This document shows positions 25,391 through 34,355 of a DNA stretch of 64,000 nucleotides, piece by piece; within the stretch, counting starts at the first letter, position 1, and each line of letters starts with the position of its first letter. A program made the position numbers and the translations under genes. The notes beneath the pieces were generated by a model. It ran no database searches and was not told the DNA's origin. It was given only the letters and a program-made list of their open reading frames with translations. The stretch lies in contig JAYZUZ010000011.1 in NCBI GenBank assembly GCA_036156195.1, positions 310,001 to 374,000 of the forward strand, written 5' to 3'. The stretch comes from Abyssibacter sp036156195 (GTDB lineage Bacteria; Pseudomonadota; Gammaproteobacteria; Nevskiales; OUC007).

Positions 25391-26385
25391 GGCACCCGGT
25401 TCCGCAGCGTGACAACATGGCTGAAATCACGTTGCAGGCGTCCGCCATCGGTTGCGATGCCTGTGGCCGTGCTCTCGACGGTGACCTGCGCGCGCACGGC
25501 CTCCACCTGCGCCCAGTCAGCAACAGCCGAGGCATCCACATAGTCGCTGGCCCCGGCCTCCAGATACTGCAGCTGCAGATCGATCACACCGTCAATCACC
25601 TCCTGCGGTGATTCGTTGAGATTGACGCGGTACAACGAACGCCCGCCGGTCGCCGCGCGCCCGTTGGCACCGACGTACCATGCACGGGCGGACAGCTTGG
25701 AAATACGGGCATGTTCATCAAACGCGTAGGGCGTGCCATTGGTGGTACATACCGTGGGAAACCCGAGCCCCTTGCTGCAATTACCAATCGATCCGGTGCC
25801 GGTGTTGTGCACCAGGTTCACATTGGTGCCTGGCTGGGCATTGGTCACCTGCAGGATGGCAATCTGCCGGTAATCACAGACCATGATCACGTCATCGTCA
25901 TCAATACCGTGGTTGACCGTATTGACCTTGAACTGCGCCGATGGCGGGTTGTGCTGGACCACCGTCAGCCCGCGGCCACCGACGCCGGAAATCGCCTGAA
26001 TCGCATCCGTCCCCGCAATGCGGCGCGCTGCAGCCGTGCCGAAGGCAGAGCCTGCAAAGGCCTGATCGCCCTCATACCCCCACAAGCTACGACTCATGTC
26101 CGCATACCAGGCGGGCGGGGTGGTATGGGCGCCATTGAGCACGTTGGCCACGGGCAGGCCCTTGCCGCAAAGCGACCCGCCGGCTTCTCGCAGGTCTCTG
26201 GCCATGAGCTCAAACGCCACGCGGATGGTCTCCTGCATGCGAGAAAGCCCTTCATTGGAGCGGTAGCTTTGTTTGGTCGACAGGAACACGCCGATCACGC
26301 CACCAATGATGAGCAGGCCCAGGGTCATGGCGATGAGCAGCTCCACCAGCCCGATACCCGCCTGCGAACGCGGCCGGCCGGTCAT
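25387..26385 (-). CDS. pilW: Minor pilin PilW
   Basis: 332 residues. The class III signal reads RSQAG|IGLVELLIAMTLGLLI (Glu at +5), then the helix and a large C-terminal domain of the PilW type (RVAFELMARDLREAGGSLCG, VVTLRNRVP end). PilW is the largest of the minor pilins in this set. The stop overlaps the pilX start by 4 bases and its start overlaps the pilV stop. The C-terminal region contains two or more Cys (CGKG, CDYRQIA, CSKG, CTTN) that could form disulfides. Confidence 0.93.
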   Translation of the reverse strand: MTGRPRSQAGIGLVELLIAMTLGLLIIGGVIGVFLSTKQSYRSNEGLSRMQETIRVAFELMARDLREAGGSLCGKGLPVANVLNGAHTTPPAWYADMSRSLWGYEGDQAFAGSAFGTAAARRIAGTDAIQAISGVGGRGLTVVQHNPPSAQFKVNTVNHGIDDDDVIMVCDYRQIAILQVTNAQPGTNVNLVHNTGTGSIGNCSKGLGFPTVCTTNGTPYAFDEHARISKLSARAWYVGANGRAATGGRSLYRVNLNESPQEVIDGVIDLQLQYLEAGASDYVDASAVADWAQVEAVRAQVTVESTATGIATDGGRLQRDFSHVVTLRNRVP

Positions 26386-26819
26386 AGTTGGCTCCGCAGC
26401 TGCAGCGTTTCGGTTTGTTGGCCGCCAACCGCCCGGCTGTCATCCCATTGCACCACCACCTCGCAGACCGGGGCGGCGGTGCTGCAGTCCACCGCACCAT
26501 TGCCACCGGCCAGGTTGCTCGCCAACTGGGCCCGCCAGGCTCGTAAATCGCGTTCTGCCAGACTATTACCCGCCCCCGGCGTCTCATCCAGCGCTAGGTC
26601 GAAATCGCCGGCCAGCGCCGCATCGCGGTTCGCTCGTAGCGACTCCAGAATCGAATACGCAGCAATAATCCCCTGGGTGCGTTCGGAGGCACTTTGATTC
26701 GACCGCAGTGCAGCGCCCTGCAAGGCAGCCACACCGAGTATGCCCACGGACACCACGAACACAGCCACGAGCACCTCGACCAACGAAGCGCCCTGGACTG
26801 CGCGAGGGCTAGGCCGCAT
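26382..26819 (-). CDS. pilV: Minor pilin PilV
   Basis: 145 residues from ATG 26819, chosen because this gives the usual short leader MRPSPRAVQG|ASLVEVLVAVFV. The longer ORF to 26879 would put 20 odd residues in front. The mature N-terminus has Glu at +5 and continues VVSVGILGVAALQGAALRSN, the PilV signature. A distal AVDCSTAAPVCEVVVQWDD has two cysteines. It overlaps the fimT 3' end by 11 bases, which supports the inner start. Confidence 0.92.
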   Translation of the reverse strand: MRPSPRAVQGASLVEVLVAVFVVSVGILGVAALQGAALRSNQSASERTQGIIAAYSILESLRANRDAALAGDFDLALDETPGAGNSLAERDLRAWRAQLASNLAGGNGAVDCSTAAPVCEVVVQWDDSRAVGGQQTETLQLRSQL

Positions 26820-27396
26820 CGTCACAGTCAGATGCCGCGCATTCCGTGGATGGCCCGCTGCACTGACGATCACAGGCACAGCGTTCGGTCCGGACCCGCC
26901 CCGAGACGATCAGCACCATTCGCCGGACGTTTTCGTATGGCGCATTGCCTTCCATGCACATCCAGATCGAACCCCAGGACCCGCCTTGCAGCGTGCCATC
27001 CGGGTTATAGGTGATGTGCGGAAAACCGCTGGCGGTACCGCTGACATCCACCGATGCAGACAATGGCCCCTCACGCAGCACCTCGCCGGCATCCATGACA
27101 TCGTCGGCATCCTGATCACGCCAGACGACCCAGGACGGCTCCGTGCCTGCGCGATACGACCAGCGGACCGAACGGTTCTGCCGCAGCGCCTCGACCCGGG
27201 CCAGCGACAAACCGGCGAGGACTTCATTGGACTGGGTGGCCAGCGTATTGCCACGCAGGGTGGACATAAAGGACGGAACACCCACTGCCAGCAGGATCGC
27301 GGCGATGCTGACCGCCACCATGACCTCAAGCAGCGTCATACCACCCTGACGCCGCCGGACCGGTCGTTTTGCAACGCAGACATGCTCTGTGGACAT
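26809..27396 (-). CDS. fimT: FimT/FimU/GspH-type minor pseudopilin
   Basis: 195 residues from ATG 27396, which has a very strong ribosome site (AAGGGGAGGGCGC); the ORF starts earlier at 27438 without one. The leader ends RRRQGG with M at +1 and Glu at +5 (MTLLEVMVAVSIAAILLAVG), then VPSFMSTLRGNTLATQSNEV, as in FimT/FimU. It is the first gene of the minor-pilin operon. FimT and FimU cannot be separated by eye; only one such gene is present here, whereas Pseudomonas has two. The divergent spacer to 27664 should hold the promoter. Confidence 0.88.
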   Translation of the reverse strand: MSTEHVCVAKRPVRRRQGGMTLLEVMVAVSIAAILLAVGVPSFMSTLRGNTLATQSNEVLAGLSLARVEALRQNRSVRWSYRAGTEPSWVVWRDQDADDVMDAGEVLREGPLSASVDVSGTASGFPHITYNPDGTLQGGSWGSIWMCMEGNAPYENVRRMVLIVSGRVRTERCACDRQCSGPSTECAASDCDDAA

Positions 27397-27663
27397 GCGC
27401 CCTCCCCTTGCAGACTCAGCACCGGCGCCTGCAACCAACCAACGTCGGACTCCGCACGCCGAAATGCTGCTGGTCTCCCTGACCAGGCCCGAAATCCAAT
27501 AGCGGCCGGGCCACCGCAGTGTACAGCGATCAGTGAAATATTGATTTTATGGGTCTCAATGTGTTTGACCGCAGGTTGCGCCGACTCATCGGTTTGGCGG
27601 ATGCGGCGAAGCGATCACGCCCGCTAGCCTGCTGTGCTCACAACATCAGGGGGAAGCAAGCCC

Positions 27664-28251
27664 ATGAAACAATGGATCGCGCTGGTCATGCTGGCCGGCT
27701 GCGCGCAGGCCCAGGCAGCCCAGTTTGGAGGAGGACTGGCCATTGGCGCTGGACGCGGTGATGGTCAGATCGATGAAGGGTTTGAGCTGGATGTGGACCA
27801 GCAACTCTTCGAGTTCGGGTTTCTGATGAACATGGACCTGGGCGCCGACAGCAGCCTGCTGATGTATCGCTTCGGCGCCAGCATCCTGCTGCAGAATGTG
27901 GAGACCAACGACGGCGGCGATCAAGTTTCGGACAAGCAGGCGCTCAACCTGACGAACACGCTGGCGTTCAAATTCATCGCCAAACCCCGGTTCAAGTTGT
28001 GGGCTGGCCCATCGCTCTACCTCGGCGCAGGCGATGTGACCTACGCGTCTGACGACAACGAGAGCGTTTACTACGCAGGACTGGGTCCGACCGTCGGCAT
28101 CGACTACGGCATTGGACAGCGCGGACCAACGCTTGCCCTTGAGCTTGCGTACCGCTTTATCCGTCAGGACTTCGCGGACGACGAAATCGGCTTCGACACT
28201 GCAGAACTCAACGACGTCGCCGTCCGTTTCGGGCTGTTGTTCGGCGACTAA
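27664..28251 (+). CDS. Small outer-membrane beta-barrel-like protein
   Basis: 195 residues from ATG 27664; CAGGGGGAAGC serves as ribosome site. A signal peptide ends at AQA (residues about 1-20). The remaining sequence is alternating hydrophobic-aromatic strand pattern: FGGGLAIGAGRGD, FEFGFLMNMDLGADSSLLMYRF, KLWAGPSLYLGAGDV, YYAGLGPTVGIDYGIG and a terminal VAVRFGLLFGD. That is consistent with an eight-stranded barrel of the OmpW/OprF-like size. No specific family recognised. It is divergent from the pilus operon and convergent with fpr. Confidence 0.6.
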   Translation: MKQWIALVMLAGCAQAQAAQFGGGLAIGAGRGDGQIDEGFELDVDQQLFEFGFLMNMDLGADSSLLMYRFGASILLQNVETNDGGDQVSDKQALNLTNTLAFKFIAKPRFKLWAGPSLYLGAGDVTYASDDNESVYYAGLGPTVGIDYGIGQRGPTLALELAYRFIRQDFADDEIGFDTAELNDVAVRFGLLFGD

Positions 28252-28266
28252 GCCCGTTGAATCAGC

Positions 28267-28288
28267 GGGCGCCGACTACACGGCGCCC
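28267..28288. terminator. Perfect stem-loop between convergent barrel and fpr genes
   Basis: GGGCGCCG pairs exactly with CGGCGCCC around ACTACA, in the 45-base gap between two gene 3' ends. It has no U-tract, but a bidirectional role fits the location. Confidence 0.55.
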
Positions 28289-28296
28289 GGCTGGTC

Positions 28297-29073
28297 TTAC
28301 TTTTCGACAAACGCCCGCTCGATCACGTAGTCCCCACGCTCTCCAATGCCTGGTGAGATGGTGAAGCCACGTTCGTCCAGAATCGACGCCGTGTCCTTGA
28401 GCATGCCGGGACTCCCGCAGAGCATGGCGCGATCATGTGCGGGACTCATCGGCGCCAACCCCAGGTCGTCCGTGAGTTTGTTGCTGCGGATCAGATCAGT
28501 AATGCGGCCACGGTTATGGAAGTCCTCACGCGTGACGGTCGGGTAGTAGATCAACTGGTCGCCGACCAACTCGCCCAGGTACTCGTGCTCACGCAGCTCA
28601 TGCTCCAGCACATGGCGATAGGCCAGATCATTCTCATAACGCACCCCGTGCACCACGATGACTTTTTCAAAGCGCTCGTAGCTTTCCGGGTCCTTGATCA
28701 GGCTCAGGAACGGGGCCAAGCCGGTGCCAGTGGCCAGTAGCCACAGGTGACGACCGGGATTCAGGTCATCCAGCACCAGCGTGCCGGTGGGCTTGCGACT
28801 CACATAAATCTGATCGCCTTCTTTGAGATGCTGCAGGCGACTGGTCAATGGCCCATCCTGGACCTTGATGCTGAAGAACTCGAGGAAGTCCTCGTGGTTT
28901 GCGCTGGCAATGGAATAGGCGCGCAACAGTTTCTTGCCCTCGACATCCATACCAACCATCACGAACTGCCCGTTACGGAAGCGCAAAGCCTCGTCACGCG
29001 TGGTGGTAAAGCTGAACAGGGTTTCGTTCCAGTGGTGAACACTGAGCACGGTTTCGGGAGCTACTGCGGCCAT
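28297..29073 (-). CDS. fpr: Ferredoxin--NADP+ reductase
   Basis: 258 residues. The FAD motif RAYSIASANHEDFLEFFS (RxYS) lies near 51 and the GPLT segment near 76-79. The pyridine-nucleotide motif LLATGTGLAPFLSLIKDP is near 110-127, and DRAMLCGSPGML follows near 215-226. The C-terminal VIERAFVEK matches the gammaproteobacterial class with Phe/Val ending, as in Pseudomonas Fpr. It moves electrons between NADPH and ferredoxin or Bfd. The divergent neighbour is bacterioferritin; in Pseudomonas, FPR with Bfd reduces the haem of BfrB to release iron, so the pairing is meaningful. No bfd gene is seen here. Confidence 0.95.
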   Translation of the reverse strand: MAAVAPETVLSVHHWNETLFSFTTTRDEALRFRNGQFVMVGMDVEGKKLLRAYSIASANHEDFLEFFSIKVQDGPLTSRLQHLKEGDQIYVSRKPTGTLVLDDLNPGRHLWLLATGTGLAPFLSLIKDPESYERFEKVIVVHGVRYENDLAYRHVLEHELREHEYLGELVGDQLIYYPTVTREDFHNRGRITDLIRSNKLTDDLGLAPMSPAHDRAMLCGSPGMLKDTASILDERGFTISPGIGERGDYVIERAFVEK

Positions 29074-29346
29074 GTCGTTTATCGCCTGGGCGCCGTGGAT
29101 GGGACGGGCACGATAGGACTGCCGGGAGACTGCCGCAATGCAGCATCCGCTTTTGTTATATGGATCAAACGGTTCCTGACATACCCGCCAGACCGCGGCC
29201 GTAGCGCCAAATGAGAACGCTTCCGGTAATCATTCAAATTGTCTTGATAAATCAGTGACTTAGCTTGCCCATATCGGAATGGACGCGTATCCTCACGCGC
29301 ACTTCACGTCTGCAGACCGGACACACCCGGCCACAGGAGCACTGCC

Positions 29347-29847
29347 ATGAAAGGCGACAGCAAAGTCATCGAATACCTGAATGCCGGCCTCAAGAACGAG
29401 CTGACCGCGATCAACCAGTACTTTCTGCACTCTCGGATGCTGCAGGATTGGGGCATCCACGAACTGGCCAAGAAGGAATACGAAGAGTCCATCGATGAGA
29501 TGAAGCATGCCGATGCGCTGATCCAGCGCATTCTGTTCCTCGGGGGCCTGCCAAACCTTCAGGACCTGGGCAAGCTGTTCATCGGCGAGACCGTCAAGGA
29601 AATCCTGGAGTGCGATCTCAAGATCGAGATGCAGGCACACCCCTTGTACAAGGATGCCGTTGCGCATTGCGAACAGGTCGGCGACTACGTGTCCCGCGAG
29701 CTGTTCGTCAAGATTCTTGAATCTGAAGAAGGCCATATCGACTTTCTCGAGACTCAGCTGGCGCTGCTGGAGCGTCTGGGCGAGCAGAACTACGCCCAGT
29801 CCCAGGTGGGCACAGACCCCAACCACGAGCCCAATCCGGCGATGTAA
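29347..29847 (+). CDS. bfr: Bacterioferritin
   Basis: 166 residues; the usual length is 155-160. Ferroxidase residues Glu18, Glu51, His54, Glu94, Glu127 and His130 all line up, and Met52 (DEMKHAD) is the haem ligand, so it is a haem-binding, ferroxidase-competent subunit. It oxidises and stores iron as a 24-mer in the cytoplasm. The tail after residue 150 (QVGTDPNHEPNPAM) is short and polar. Divergent to fpr across 273 bases (29074-29346) that hold no gene; a weak Fur-like half-site (TAATCATT) is visible there. Confidence 0.97.
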   Translation: MKGDSKVIEYLNAGLKNELTAINQYFLHSRMLQDWGIHELAKKEYEESIDEMKHADALIQRILFLGGLPNLQDLGKLFIGETVKEILECDLKIEMQAHPLYKDAVAHCEQVGDYVSRELFVKILESEEGHIDFLETQLALLERLGEQNYAQSQVGTDPNHEPNPAM

Positions 29848-29853
29848 ATTGCA

Positions 29854-29885
29854 AGGCGAGGCGGTGCTGGTCCGCCGCCTCGCCT
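29854..29885. terminator. Stem-loop after bacterioferritin
   Basis: AGGCGAGGCGG and CCGCCTCGCCT are exact 11-base complements around a ten-base loop in the gap between the convergent bfr and repeat-protein genes. A second small hairpin (AGCCCC/GGGGCT) lies at 29901-29915. No U-tract, so strength is uncertain. Confidence 0.5.
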
Positions 29886-29974
29886 GATCAAAGCCCCCAG
29901 AGCCCCTCCGGGGCTGCGCCCTACGAGGCGTGCATGGGCGCTTTGCGGGCCGGGTGGACGCCAGCGACCTGCAT

Positions 29975-30649
29975 CTAGAGCCGGATTCCCGCCTGCTCCC
30001 AGCTGCGCTGGATGCGTCCGGTGATGCGCGCGCTGTCATGAATCTGCAGCTCGACCTCACGCCCCAGACGCAGATCGCCCTCGATCCGGCTACCCGGTCC
30101 GATGACCAAGCGCGGCACTGAACGCGAGCGACCCTCCGGCTGCTCGTAAACGATATCGCCGACGATGACGGTGTTGCTGCCCGTATCGATGGAACTGTTC
30201 ACGGTCTCGATGCCTCCCTCGATACGGGCCTGGGACAGACTGATCTGCCCATTGACGGTTTCCAGCCCGCCGAGAATGCGGGCACCCGGCCCCAGCCGGA
30301 TATCGCCGTTGACGCTTTCGATGCCCGCATCCACCCGCAGGGCATCACCGGCTTTGATGCCGCCGTTCACCGACTCAATATCACCGATGTGGACGTGGTC
30401 GCCCAGCGTGATGCCACCATTGACCACCTCGATACCTTCGACCTGACAGCGGTCACCCACGGTGATGGAACCGTTGACGGTCTCCAGCGAACCAACCCGG
30501 CTGTTCGGACCGATGCGGATCGCTCCATTGATCAACTCAAAGTCGGCCGATGGATCATCGATGCGGTCCACATCAACGCCCGCACAGGCTGAAGCCGCCA
30601 GCACCAGACTGCATAACCCAAGCAGGCGCCCTGTCATCTGCTTATTCAT
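29975..30649 (-). CDS. Lipoprotein with an 18-residue repeat (beta-solenoid-like)
   Basis: 224 residues from ATG 30649, supported by GGGAG upstream. A signal peptide with lipobox-like LVLAASAC is followed by about seven copies of a roughly 18-residue unit: N-G-x-I-x-[IVL]-G-x-x-x-x-[IV]-x-x-[IL]-E-[ST]-V, for example NGSITVGDRCQVEGIEVV and NGDIRLGPGARILGGLETV. Period and strand pattern suggest a bactofilin- or hexapeptide-like beta-solenoid, similar to DUF4097/polymer-forming families. The C-terminus is polar with RIEGDLRLGREVELQIHD. No specific family recognised; divergent to the aldolase gene. Confidence 0.6.
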   Translation of the reverse strand: MNKQMTGRLLGLCSLVLAASACAGVDVDRIDDPSADFELINGAIRIGPNSRVGSLETVNGSITVGDRCQVEGIEVVNGGITLGDHVHIGDIESVNGGIKAGDALRVDAGIESVNGDIRLGPGARILGGLETVNGQISLSQARIEGGIETVNSSIDTGSNTVIVGDIVYEQPEGRSRSVPRLVIGPGSRIEGDLRLGREVELQIHDSARITGRIQRSWEQAGIRL

Positions 30650-30762
30650 GTCTATCAACTCCCATGGTCGTGGTGCTTCGAAGCGGAGCACCGAGCATGC
30701 CAGACTTTATTGATTTAATTTTCAGTCACTTACGCGGCGGCCACCACAAAACAACGGGCGAT

Positions 30763-30781
30763 TTCGGTCAAGATCACCGAA
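30763..30781. promoter_or_regulatory. Inverted repeat upstream of the transaldolase-family gene
   Basis: TTCGGT and ACCGAA around a 7-base spacer lie 112-130 bases before the ATG at 30893, in the divergent 30650-30892 spacer. It could be an operator for either direction. Short arms make chance occurrence possible. Confidence 0.25.
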
Positions 30782-30892
30782 GTTTGGCGACGGATCCAAT
30801 ACAACCTGTCAGATGAGAACGCGCGGCAAAGCGTCGCAACCCAGTCAATGGGCTTACAATGCCCAGCCTCTCCCACACGCGAATCTGCCTGC

Positions 30893-31537
<645 letters not shown>

Positions 31538-31547
31538 GCCGGCACGA

Positions 31548-31577
31548 CGGGTTCCGGGTTAACCCACCCGGGACCCG
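31548..31577. terminator. Stem-loop overlapping the stop of the 31559 gene
   Basis: CGGGTTCCGGGT and ACCCGGGACCCG pair over 12 bases (one wobble) around TAACCC, between the convergent aldolase and 148-residue gene. The hairpin runs into the 3' end of the minus-strand gene. No U-tract is present. Confidence 0.5.
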
Positions 31578-32005
31578 CGGTAGACCAGGCCGGCACGCGG
31601 CCGTTCGTCCGCGTCGGCATGGCCTGCCGCCCGCCCCGTCGGCTCCACCGGCACGCCACGATACATCCTCGGTGCCGCAGGTGCCGCCGGCGCCTGACGC
31701 AGGCGATCCAAGGCCGCTGCCAATACAGATCGGAGCTCGGCCACGCGAAACGGACGCACAAGATCAGCCCGGGCGTGGTCTCTGCGATCAGCCAGGGTGA
31801 TCTGCTGCTGGCGCCCATGCGTGCCAGGCGGTGTCGACGCGGTCGCCGCAACGATGAGCAAGTCGGCATCCGCCGCGCCGGTCGGCACGAACTCGGCGCC
31901 TAGTTGCGGGCCCAGACTGTTCATCGCCGACAGCAAGCCGCGTTGCTGCGATTCAACGAGATCACTCCACCCCACCCGAACGGTCATCCGTGGCTGCTTC
32001 GCCAT
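31559..32005 (-). CDS. Hypothetical protein with C-terminal YRG motifs
   Basis: 148 residues from ATG 32005 (GGGAG nearby). Starts MAKQPRMTVRVGWSDLVES. A middle section contains ADADLLIVAATASTPPG and LVRPFRVAELRSVLAAALDRL, reminiscent of the end of a receiver-like domain (a KPF-type sequence before the last helix), but no phosphorylatable Asp context is evident. The C-terminal part has two MYRGVPVE/LVYRGSRVG elements, which resemble the short YRG repeats of DUF4278 proteins. Neither resemblance is strong. The strand pattern and good ribosome site support a real gene. Function unknown. Confidence 0.6.
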   Translation of the reverse strand: MAKQPRMTVRVGWSDLVESQQRGLLSAMNSLGPQLGAEFVPTGAADADLLIVAATASTPPGTHGRQQQITLADRRDHARADLVRPFRVAELRSVLAAALDRLRQAPAAPAAPRMYRGVPVEPTGRAAGHADADERPRAGLVYRGSRVG

Positions 32006-32293
32006 GATCCACTCCCTGGATACCTGGCGTGATGCGCTGCAACAACCGCGCCATTCGCGCCGCCCGCTGGTCTGGAAGCTGCGCACGCTCATCGGCTGAT
32101 CTTGCGCTGCAAAAGGATTTCGCAGCGCACAAAACGTCCAGCTGATGGCGCTTTTCCGGATCGCAATCGGTGCCCGCCTCCGGCTTCACACAACCGTTGC
32201 ATGGTCGTGTTATCCCACCGCCACGGCGGCGGATGTCCCGCCGCTGCAGTCGGCCTCGCCGGCTGACTCTCATGGAAGATGACCGGAGGCAAC

Positions 32294-33295
32294 ATGAAAC
32301 GCATGCTCGGTGCATGGCTTGTGTGCTGCGGCGCGTTGATGAGCTGGGAGGTATACGCCGCTCCCTGCTTGATCTTCGTCCACGGCAAGCAAACTGATAC
32401 CAACACCTTCACCAGCTGGACCGCCGCTCGCGACTACTGGAAGAACGGCAGCGACGACTTCATCCAGACGGCCACCAAGAACTTTGCGACTGATTACTAC
32501 GTGGTCGGCTACAACGGCTCACAGGCTTACTGGGATGCCGACGCGGCAGGCCATGTGGCCAATGAGATTGTCGCCGCGACCAACGGCACAGCCGACGGCG
32601 GCGGCAACAGCTGCGGCACCACCTACGCCCAGGGCGGCAGCTTCTGGATCGTCGCGCACTCCATGGGCAACACGGTGATGGACTTCATCCTCGGCAACAA
32701 CGACAGCTCGGACCCCAATTACAACTACAACGGTCCCTACGACACTGTCGCCAGCCGGATCAGCCTGAGCATCAGCCTGTCCGGTGCCCACCGCGGCTCC
32801 GAGGGCGCCGATGCGGTCTGCGGACAATCCAGTGGCGGCTGTAACTGGGCTGCCAGCTGGATTCAAAGCTGCGACACCGCCACCTACTGGCTGCGCTCCT
32901 CCGAGGATGTACAGGTCCGTGCCTTCTCCAGCGCCCCGGCCAAGAATGTCTATCTCACCGGGGGCTATGAAGCGATTTTCGGCGCCAGCGCCTGCCTGTC
33001 CGGCGAGGACGACGGCGTGGTCCAGTATGCGTCGATCTACGCCTGTAATGGCTCAGCGACGACGAGCTACGACAACGGCGACGCCTGCGGCAACAGCAGC
33101 AAGCAGGAGGTCTCGGGCTTCTTCAACCTGGATGCCGCCCACGAGAACCATTCCGACATCCGCGATGCCTCGGATTCGGATACCCGACGCTCCATCCCTG
33201 ACGGCATCTGGACCTGCAGCGGAAGTGCCTGTTCACCGAACACCGTTGTTCAGAGCAGCATGACCTCCGCCGAGTTCGTCAGCATCCTCTACTAG
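32294..33295 (+). CDS. Secreted alpha/beta-hydrolase-like protein
   Basis: 333 residues from ATG 32294 with GGAGG upstream. A signal peptide ends near YAAPC. The N-terminal strand reads PCLIFVHGKQTDTNTF, and the nucleophile elbow is WIVAHSMGNTVMDFI with Ser 123 in A-H-S-M-G. The order strand, HG oxyanion turn, and serine elbow is that of lipases or esterases. Cys pairs (SCGTT, AVCGQ, NSCG, ACSPN) suggest an oxidised, secreted protein. The exact lipase family is not recognised. Its gene and the next are 18 bases apart with a probable shared transcript, and the next protein could be a partner or chaperone. Confidence 0.75.
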   Translation: MKRMLGAWLVCCGALMSWEVYAAPCLIFVHGKQTDTNTFTSWTAARDYWKNGSDDFIQTATKNFATDYYVVGYNGSQAYWDADAAGHVANEIVAATNGTADGGGNSCGTTYAQGGSFWIVAHSMGNTVMDFILGNNDSSDPNYNYNGPYDTVASRISLSISLSGAHRGSEGADAVCGQSSGGCNWAASWIQSCDTATYWLRSSEDVQVRAFSSAPAKNVYLTGGYEAIFGASACLSGEDDGVVQYASIYACNGSATTSYDNGDACGNSSKQEVSGFFNLDAAHENHSDIRDASDSDTRRSIPDGIWTCSGSACSPNTVVQSSMTSAEFVSILY

Positions 33296-33313
33296 CCGCC
33301 ACAGGAGACATCC

Positions 33314-34267
33314 ATGCGATTCATCGCAAGCTTCATAGCCGGCGGCCTCATGACCGCCACTGCATCCGCCCAGTCGGCCACCCTGCCGGACCTGGCTGCA
33401 CATGCGGCAGCCAGCGCCGCCGAGCAGGCCCGGTATCCGGCCTGGTCCCAACCCCTACAGGTGGACAGCGATCCCATCCTCAGCGCCCGTGAGATCAGCA
33501 TCCAGTCCGTGCGCGGACCCAACGGTGAGGCGCCGGCGCTGCAGGCCTGGACCTCTGACGTGGCAGTACAGCCTGGCGAGACCATCCAGCTCTTCGCGCA
33601 GCTCGCCTGGCTGGACACCGAACAATCCCCCTGGGAACAGCTCCGCTCGGCGACAGGCGCATGGTCAATCTCGGCCGAGCTGGTCACCGAGGCCGGCGAG
33701 ACGCTGGCCAACCTGGAGTACGTAGATACCGGACGGGGACTGGATGTCCTGGCCGGTGACGGGGTGTTCACCACGGCCCTGACGCTGGACGCCACCCAGG
33801 CGCCCCCGCTGGGCCACGCCAACAGCGTACTGGTCCGACTCACCGCCACGGCGCCGGATGGCACGGTGCGCAAGGGCTCCACCGGGTTTCTCTACAGCAA
33901 TCCAGCGGCAAAGCTCACCGGCCGGTTCCGGCAGAGCATCGAAGACGGGCACTTGGTGGTCCTGGCTGAGACCACGGTCGCAGCCGCTGGCCGCGTCCAC
34001 CTGGAAGGTAGCTTGGCCGATCTGGCCGGGCAGCCGCGGGCCCTTGCCCAGACAGCGGAGGTCTTGTCACCGGGCATGCACTGGATCCCGCTGCGCTTCC
34101 ACGGTCAGCTGATTCGCGACCTGGGTCTGGTGGATGCCCTGCGCCTGCGGGCCATCACCCTGCGGTCCACCCAGGGTATGCCCAACGCCATCGGCCCGGT
34201 ATTCACCGATGCGCTGACCTTGGCGCCTATCCCGCTTGAGCGCCTGGCGCAGTCGGCCACGCGCTAG
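33314..34267 (+). CDS. Exported protein of unknown function, Ig-like regions
   Basis: 317 residues; the ATG follows CAGGAGACATCC. A signal peptide (FIASFIAGGLMTATASAQ) leads a body that looks all-beta: PGETIQLFAQLAWLDTEQSP, WSISAELVTEAGETLANL, VLAGDGVFTTALTLDA, then VLVRLTATAPDGTVRKGSTG and a C-terminal domain with HLEGSLADLAGQPRALAQ. The GDGVF-x-T and VRLTATAPDGT pattern is seen in choice-of-anchor X/transport-type Ig-like domains, but I cannot name a family securely. It is downstream of the hydrolase-like gene, so may act with it. Confidence 0.6.
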   Translation: MRFIASFIAGGLMTATASAQSATLPDLAAHAAASAAEQARYPAWSQPLQVDSDPILSAREISIQSVRGPNGEAPALQAWTSDVAVQPGETIQLFAQLAWLDTEQSPWEQLRSATGAWSISAELVTEAGETLANLEYVDTGRGLDVLAGDGVFTTALTLDATQAPPLGHANSVLVRLTATAPDGTVRKGSTGFLYSNPAAKLTGRFRQSIEDGHLVVLAETTVAAAGRVHLEGSLADLAGQPRALAQTAEVLSPGMHWIPLRFHGQLIRDLGLVDALRLRAITLRSTQGMPNAIGPVFTDALTLAPIPLERLAQSATR

Positions 34268-34279
34268 CCATGTGGAACC

Positions 34280-34322
34280 GCTGCGATGCCGGCCGGGCCT
34301 CGGCCATGGCCGGCATCGCAGC
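34280..34322. terminator. 15-base stem-loop between convergent genes
   Basis: GCTGCGATGCCGGCC and GGCCGGCATCGCAGC are exact complements around a 13-base loop, between the 3' ends at 34267 and 34356. The stem is very stable but no U-tract follows. A role in mRNA end formation for both directions is likely. Confidence 0.6.
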
Positions 34323-34355
34323 CCATCCATCCTGCCCAGCTTCCCGCCATCGAGC

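Noticed and set aside
29232..29250. Possible Fur box before bfr
   Set aside because: Only about 11 of 19 positions match the consensus by eye; kept as a weak hint in the fpr-bfr finding, not as a feature.
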